A DNA stretch of 34,451 nucleotides, taken from contig JARFTX010000005.1 in NCBI GenBank assembly GCA_029289265.1, forward strand, positions 1 to 34,451, given 5' to 3'. This DNA comes from Gammaproteobacteria bacterium (GTDB lineage: Bacteria > Pseudomonadota > Gammaproteobacteria > Burkholderiales > Rhodocyclaceae). A program made the translations under genes and the position numbers. Positions 30,313 to 34,451 of this stretch are shown here, piece after piece. How positions within the stretch are numbered: position 1 is the first letter of the stretch; every line of letters starts with the position of its first letter. The notes below the pieces were generated by a model. The model worked only from the letters and a program-made list of their open reading frames with translations. It was not told where the DNA came from and did no database searches.

Positions 30313-31269
30313 ATGGAATACAAGGATTACTACCAGACGCTGGGAGTGAGCCGCGATTCGAAGGCCGACGACATCAAGAAGGCCTTTCGCAAGCTCGCGC
30401 GCAAGTATCACCCTGATGTATCCCAGGAGCGCGATGCCGAGCAGCGCATGAAGGAGCTGAACGAGGCCTACGCAGTGCTCTCGGACCCCGACAAGCGCGC
30501 GGCCTACGACCAGCTCGGACGCGCCTATCGCCCCGGCCAGGAGTTTCGCCCACCACCCGACTGGAACCCCGGGTTCGATTTCACCTCACGCGATTTCACG
30601 CCGCACGACACGGCCGGATTCAGCGATTTCTTCTCGGAGCTGTTCGGGCGCTTCGGCGCTCAGCGGGGCTATCACGCGCGCGGCGGACGCGATCCGCCCC
30701 GGGCGCGCGGCCGGGACCATCAAGCCGTCGTCGAACTCGACATCGCCGACGCCTTCACCGGCGCGGTGCGCGAAGTCAGCCTGCGCGCGCCGCGCATGGG
30801 CCCCGACGGTCGCATCCAGCTCGAATCGCGCAAGCTCAACGTCAAGATCCCAAAGGGCGTCTGCGCCGGCCAGGTGGTTCGCCTGGCCGGCCAGGGTCTG
30901 CCCGGCGCCAACGCCGGCCCGGCCGGTGATCTGCTGCTGGAAGTGCGTTTCCGGCCCCATCCACGGCTGCGCGCCGAAGGCCGCAATGTCGCCCTGACGT
31001 TGCCAGTGACCCCCTGGGAGGCGGCGCTGGGCGCGGTCGTGCCAGTGGATCTGCCCGGCGGCCCGGTCAAGGTGCGCATCCCGGAAGGCGCGCAGAGCGG
31101 GATGCAACTGCGCGTGCGGGGCAAGGGCATTCCGGGCGAACCGCCCGGCGATCTGCTTCTAGAGATTCGCGTGGTCCTGCCGCAGGCGAACACGGCACGC
31201 GCACGCGAACTCTACGAAACGATGGCGCGGGATCTCGACTTCGATCCGCGCCGAGAGGGGACGGAGTGA
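30313..31269 (+). CDS. cbpA: DnaJ-like co-chaperone CbpA
   Basis: The ATG at 30313 follows AGGGG and gives 318 residues. A J-domain (EYKDYYQTLGVSRDSKADDIKKAFRKLARKYHPD, HPD at 33-35) is followed by a linker with FSDFFSELFGRFG and two DnaJ C-terminal beta domains (VVELDIADAFTGA... RLAGQGLPG, LTLPVTPWEAALGAVVPVDLPGG). There is no zinc-finger region, so it is the CbpA type, stimulating DnaK and binding curved DNA. The modulator gene cbpM, usually next door, is absent. Frames extending upstream to 30163 are not supported. Confidence 0.9.
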   Translation: MEYKDYYQTLGVSRDSKADDIKKAFRKLARKYHPDVSQERDAEQRMKELNEAYAVLSDPDKRAAYDQLGRAYRPGQEFRPPPDWNPGFDFTSRDFTPHDTAGFSDFFSELFGRFGAQRGYHARGGRDPPRARGRDHQAVVELDIADAFTGAVREVSLRAPRMGPDGRIQLESRKLNVKIPKGVCAGQVVRLAGQGLPGANAGPAGDLLLEVRFRPHPRLRAEGRNVALTLPVTPWEAALGAVVPVDLPGGPVKVRIPEGAQSGMQLRVRGKGIPGEPPGDLLLEIRVVLPQANTARARELYETMARDLDFDPRREGTE

Positions 31270-31373
31270 TCCATCCGTGCAAAGGCGCGCTTGCCAGAAA
31301 CCTTCACGAGCGCCGCGCTGCAGCGCGATCACCTGGTCACCACTGATCGCCTGGGGTCGGTGCGTGCACCCAC

Positions 31374-32105
31374 TCACGCTTGCGTGAGCGTCAGCAGAAT
31401 GTCGGAGTACCAGGCACAGTTCAGGCCCAGCGCCTCATCCAGCACGTGATCGCGCGACCCGACATCGAGCCGTGCCGAATGCACGCCCAGCAGCAGCCAC
31501 GGCAGGTCGCCCTGCCCGCTATCGGGCTCGAGGACTCGCATGACGACGGGCGCGCCGCTGGTGCCGCGGTGGGTACGGGCGTCGGTCAGGAAATAGCCCT
31601 CGCCCTGAAAGCGCAAGCCGTAACAGGACGCGACGATCGCATGGCGCACGACCGGCATGTGATGCAAGGTGTCGTGGAATCCGAGGGGAAAACCGACGAC
31701 CAGCAGGGACGCACCGACCTCGACCAGATCTGCCCGACCCGGCAGATGTGCGGGTGAAAATGCCCGGTAGGTCACGGATTCGGGCAAGGCAGCACGCTCG
31801 ATTTCGAGCACCGCCACGTCGATCTCGCCCGCCGCATCCAGACCCTGCCGCCACAAGCTGCTGCCGTCGCGGTAAAGAGGCATCGAGAAGCCGGTCGACT
31901 GGGCGAGATTGCCAGGATTGTTGTGCAGTTCGATCTCGATCCGATCGGGAAAGTGTCCGCTCGGCTCGTCGAACATCACGTGACGGCTGGTGACGAGAAA
32001 CAGCCGCTCGTCGCGGGCAAAGAAGAAGCCACTCGCGCTGGTCAGCGGCTTTTGGCCATTGAAGGTCGAGACATGCGCGGCGGTAAGTAGCAACGATTCG
32101 ATCAT
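31374..32105 (-). CDS. Trypsin-like serine peptidase
   Basis: A 243-residue protein without a signal peptide. The catalytic triad is visible: His42 in VTSRHVMFD, Asp96 in GEIDVAVLEI, Ser183 in THRGTSGAPVV. The SGFFFARDERLFLVTSRHV opening is the form of bacterial cytosolic trypsin-like (DegP-fold) peptidases without PDZ domains. It lies 32 bases after the HicA-like gene on the same strand, so the two may be co-transcribed. Substrate unknown. Confidence 0.82.
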   Translation of the reverse strand: MIESLLLTAAHVSTFNGQKPLTSASGFFFARDERLFLVTSRHVMFDEPSGHFPDRIEIELHNNPGNLAQSTGFSMPLYRDGSSLWRQGLDAAGEIDVAVLEIERAALPESVTYRAFSPAHLPGRADLVEVGASLLVVGFPLGFHDTLHHMPVVRHAIVASCYGLRFQGEGYFLTDARTHRGTSGAPVVMRVLEPDSGQGDLPWLLLGVHSARLDVGSRDHVLDEALGLNCAWYSDILLTLTQA

Positions 32106-32137
32106 GCTGAAGTGCCCAGCCGCCCTCGCTCAACCCA

Positions 32138-32416
32138 CTACTGCTTTCGTGCTTCGTAGGCCGAAGGACTCATCCCGGCGCTCGACAGATACTCGCGCAG
32201 GATCTTGATCTCCTGCTTCGAGCAGGTGCTGCCGTGGTGCGGATAGTGCAGAAAACCTTCCACTCCGTTCAGCAGCACCCGGAAGCGGGCCCCGTGCGCC
32301 GGCTCGATCTCCGCCCCGACGTGATGCAGCAGCGACTCGATCTCGCGCCAGTGGATGTTCGCCGGGATGGGGTCGTGAAAGATCGCGCGCAGCAGGTTGC
32401 TGTATTTGTGACTCAT
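32138..32416 (-). CDS. HicA-like small protein
   Basis: The start at 32416 gives 92 residues: MSHKYSNLLRAIFHDPIPANIHWREIESLLHHVGAEIEPAHGARFRVLLNGVEGFLHYPH, then KQEIKILREYLSSAG. This is the dsRBD-like HicA/YcfA fold with the W-x-E-x-x-x-L-L and P-H-x-x-x-x-x-K...L-R-x-Y-L elements. The usual G-S-H active-site triplet reads H-G-A here. No HicB antitoxin gene is adjacent, so it may be an orphan or non-toxic relative. Confidence 0.75.
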   Translation of the reverse strand: MSHKYSNLLRAIFHDPIPANIHWREIESLLHHVGAEIEPAHGARFRVLLNGVEGFLHYPHHGSTCSKQEIKILREYLSSAGMSPSAYEARKQ

Positions 32417-32509
32417 GTCGCCCAAGTCCGATGACCCGTGAAACGCAAGTGTAGCGCGATCCGGCCGCGACCGGTCCGGCCGGCCCAATGACGAAGGGGA
32501 ACGACGATG

Positions 32510-33256
32510 TCACCCCTGGGGACGCATCACGCCATCGAGCGCGGCGCGCATCTTGCGCCAGTGCGAGCCCTCCCAGAACACCCGCAGGCACACGTCGCAA
32601 GTGCTGAACCGGTCATGGCGCTCGCGCACGCGCGGCGGAACGTGGCGATGCGCGAGCGCTGCATCGATGGGCCGCAACGGCGCATTGCAGTGCAGGCACA
32701 GCGTGAAGGGCCTTGCGCTGCGGCGAAGATCGAGCCGCTCGAAGACCTCGCGAAACTGCTGTGGGGTTCGAATCGCGTGCACGTAGCAGCCATGGGTGAT
32801 GTTGCGGCGCTTCAGCAGCTCGCGGTCGCGGGTGAGCACGATGCGCGTGTCGCGAGCCGAGATCTCGGCGATCTCCGGGTCGGCGAAGTGATTGTCGTAG
32901 AGCGTGTCGAAGCCGGCCATGCGCAGCATGTGGGCGAGCCCGCCGAGATGTGCATCGGCGACGAAGCGCGTCCGGCGCAACGGCTCTCGACGCACGCGCA
33001 GCAGCGGCGTGACGTCCAGAAGCTCGAACTTCGGATAAACCGAGACCCGATCGCCGTCGTGCAGGATGCGATCGAACCCCGCCGACTCGCCATTGACGAG
33101 CACCAGCTCGACCTCGGTGTGCGGAACGCCGACCGCCTCGATCATGTGCTTGGTCGTTGCCGCACGCGCGCAATCACACTCGAACTCGCTTCCGCGCCGC
33201 GCCGGCGCGAGAAAATCGTTCAGCTCCTCATAGAAGCGGAATCGTGCCCTGACCAT
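32510..33256 (-). CDS. Mut7-C RNase domain protein with ubiquitin-like N-terminus
   Basis: From the ATG at 33256 (33265 is also possible) the protein has 248 residues. The N-terminal 80 or so (RFRFYEELNDFLAPARRGSEFE... IEAVGVPHTEVELVLVNGESAGFDRILHDGDRVSVYP) is a ThiS/MoaD-like ubiquitin fold. The rest (RFVADAHLGGLAHMLRMAGFDTLYDN, EIAEISARDTRIVLTRDRELLKRR) is the PIN-like Mut7-C domain, with Asp residues for metal, ending in a zinc ribbon (CLHCNAPL ... CDVC). RNA processing is the family's proposed role. Confidence 0.88.
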   Translation of the reverse strand: MVRARFRFYEELNDFLAPARRGSEFECDCARAATTKHMIEAVGVPHTEVELVLVNGESAGFDRILHDGDRVSVYPKFELLDVTPLLRVRREPLRRTRFVADAHLGGLAHMLRMAGFDTLYDNHFADPEIAEISARDTRIVLTRDRELLKRRNITHGCYVHAIRTPQQFREVFERLDLRRSARPFTLCLHCNAPLRPIDAALAHRHVPPRVRERHDRFSTCDVCLRVFWEGSHWRKMRAALDGVMRPQG

Positions 33257-33344
33257 GGCGCACATGTTGCGCCTAGCGGGCGCGGGCGGCAACGAACCGG
33301 TTCGACCAGCGCCGACTGCCACCGGCGGAGCAAGTGCGCTCCGC

Positions 33345-34265
33345 TCAGGCCGAACCCGACCCGACCGGCTCGATCGGCGAGAAATCGTCGCGGCTGGCGA
33401 TGAACTCGGGCCGTGCCCTGAGGCCATGACGCGGATCGCGAAGCGCGTTCTCGACGCTGTTGTAGACGAAGAACAAATTGCTGCGCGGCCTCGGCGTGAT
33501 GTTGCTGTTCGAGCCGTGCATCGCGTTACAGTCGAAGAACACGACCGAGCCGGCCGGCCCCTTCATCGCCTCGATACCGCCGCGCTCGACCAGGAAGCGC
33601 AGGCTGTCGGGGTCGGGCACACCGTACTCCTGCGCCCGCAGCGACTGCCTGTAGTGGTCGTCGGGCGTGCGCCCGACGCACTGGATGTAATGCATGTGCG
33701 AGCCGGGTATGAGCATCAATGGGCCGTTGTGCTCGTCGTTGTCGCTCAGCAGGATCGAGCACGACACCGCACGCATGCGCGGCATGCCGTCCTCGACGTG
33801 CCAGGTCTCGAAGTCGCTGTGCCAGTAGAACTCCTTGCCCTTGAAGCCGGGCTTGCGATTGGCGCGCGACTGATGGATGTAGACCTCGCTGCCGAGAATC
33901 TGGCGGGCGATATTGACGAGCCGGATGTCGCGCGACAGCCGCTCGAGCACCGGGCTCAGGCGGTGTACCCGGAATACCGAGCGCACCTCGTCGCTACCCG
34001 GTTCGGTGATGACTTCCTCACGCCCCTTCAGGCGCGGGTCGTGGGCGAGCCGCTCGACCTCGTTGCGCAGGCGCACGACGTCGCCCTCCTCGAAGAGTTG
34101 CTTGAGCAGGATGAAGCCGTTCTTGGCGTAGCGGGCGAGCTGGTGCTGGGACAGGTCGACTGGCCCCATGCCCTTCCAGCCCCTGTAGACCACCGGATCC
34201 TGTCGCAGCACGATGGCCGCCTCGTTGTCGGATCTGGAGTCATAGACATCGGTGACAGTGATCAT
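33345..34265 (-). CDS. ectD: Ectoine 5-hydroxylase EctD
   Basis: The start at 34265 gives 306 residues, the normal EctD length. The signature FYWHSDFETWHVEDGMP holds the iron ligands His149 and Asp151; His250 (NAMHGSNSN) completes the 2-His-1-carboxylate triad, and the Arg near 261 binds 2-oxoglutarate. EctD is an Fe(II)/2-oxoglutarate dioxygenase that converts ectoine to 5-hydroxyectoine in the cytoplasm. It lies 98 bases after ectC on the same strand, so it is the distal gene of an ect operon, probably osmotically induced. Confidence 0.95.
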   Translation of the reverse strand: MITVTDVYDSRSDNEAAIVLRQDPVVYRGWKGMGPVDLSQHQLARYAKNGFILLKQLFEEGDVVRLRNEVERLAHDPRLKGREEVITEPGSDEVRSVFRVHRLSPVLERLSRDIRLVNIARQILGSEVYIHQSRANRKPGFKGKEFYWHSDFETWHVEDGMPRMRAVSCSILLSDNDEHNGPLMLIPGSHMHYIQCVGRTPDDHYRQSLRAQEYGVPDPDSLRFLVERGGIEAMKGPAGSVVFFDCNAMHGSNSNITPRPRSNLFFVYNSVENALRDPRHGLRARPEFIASRDDFSPIEPVGSGSA

Positions 34266-34363
34266 TGCGGATCGATACCTCCCGTGTTCTGAATGCGTGG
34301 TCGGCGCCCCTCCGGCGGGCCCCCGCTGCTGGGGCGCTCCCGTGAGCGAGGCGCGCCGCGGGC

Positions 34364-34451
34364 TCAACTTGCGGTCGCCTCGTCCTCGATCGGATAGGCG
34401 CCGTCCTTGTCGTGGGTTTCACGACCGGTGAGCGGTGGATTGAAGACGCAC
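34364..34451 (-). CDS. ectC: Ectoine synthase EctC, C-terminal fragment
   Basis: Only the last 28 full codons are present. They read CVFNPPLTGRETHDKDGAYP followed by IEDEATAS and a stop. The C-V-F-N-P-P-L-T-G-R-E-x-H-D-x-D-G-x-Y-P end is the conserved C-terminus of ectoine synthase, the cupin enzyme that cyclises N-gamma-acetyl-diaminobutyrate. The rest lies beyond the right edge. Confidence 0.92.
   Translation of the reverse strand, partial: CVFNPPLTGRETHDKDGAYPIEDEATAS

Noticed and set aside
31314-31325. GCGCTGCAGCGC palindrome as terminator between cbpA and the peptidase gene
   Set aside because: Short self-complementary 12-mer without loop or T-run; expected by chance in GC-rich DNA.

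Overview
The window looks like chromosomal DNA from a high-GC betaproteobacterium. The gene set points to Rhodocyclales-type organisms (Thauera, Azoarcus, Aromatoleum): type IV pili with a sigma-54 pilin promoter, an NsrR/NnrS nitric-oxide response, aromatic-ring catabolism and ectoine hydroxylation. That placement is inferred from gene content and style, not from a marker gene. No rRNA, tRNA or CRISPR array was seen.

Left part (1 to about 12.2 kb). After the N-terminal stub of an Rpn-type nuclease/transposase gene and a Nudix CoA pyrophosphatase come two minor-pilin clusters. The first (1146-5187) is a tight pilV-pilW-pilX-pilY1-pilE run with overlapping start and stop codons and an unusually short PilY1. 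A retropepsin-like protease and a lone PilE-like pilin lie on the minus strand. The second cluster (6702-11298) is fimT-pilW-pilX-pilV-like. It has no pilY1, and its last two proteins are very large (399 and 670 aa). The major pilin gene pilA follows (11604-12113), with a near-perfect -24/-12 promoter, upstream inverted repeats and a strong terminator.

Middle (about 12.1 to 17.3 kb). This is an accessory island. It holds one complete REP-associated tyrosine transposase (RAYT), at least five degraded pieces of the same gene, many copies of a short palindromic motif (core GGGACACCCACTTTG) and four type II toxin-antitoxin modules, one with a frameshifted toxin. Several modules have visible promoter/operator palindromes.

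Right part (17.3 to 34.45 kb). GC content is visibly higher here. An NsrR regulator faces an nnrS - DUF59 - polytopic membrane protein operon, and one 23-bp palindrome overlaps both divergent promoters. Then come a methyltransferase-like membrane protein, the ribosome-rescue factor ArfB, and an orphan tungstate-binding protein (TupA). A minus-strand catabolic operon (29059 down to 23765) encodes an MBL-fold protein, an FAD monooxygenase, a DUF2783 small protein, a VOC protein, a fumarylacetoacetate hydrolase and a zeta-class isomerase. A divergent IclR regulator probably controls it. The operon resembles a 3-hydroxyphenylacetate/homogentisate route but has no recognisable cupin ring-cleavage dioxygenase, so the VOC protein is a candidate for that step. 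The window ends with cbpA, a trypsin-like peptidase, a HicA-like orphan, a Mut7-C RNase-type protein, ectD and the last codons of ectC.
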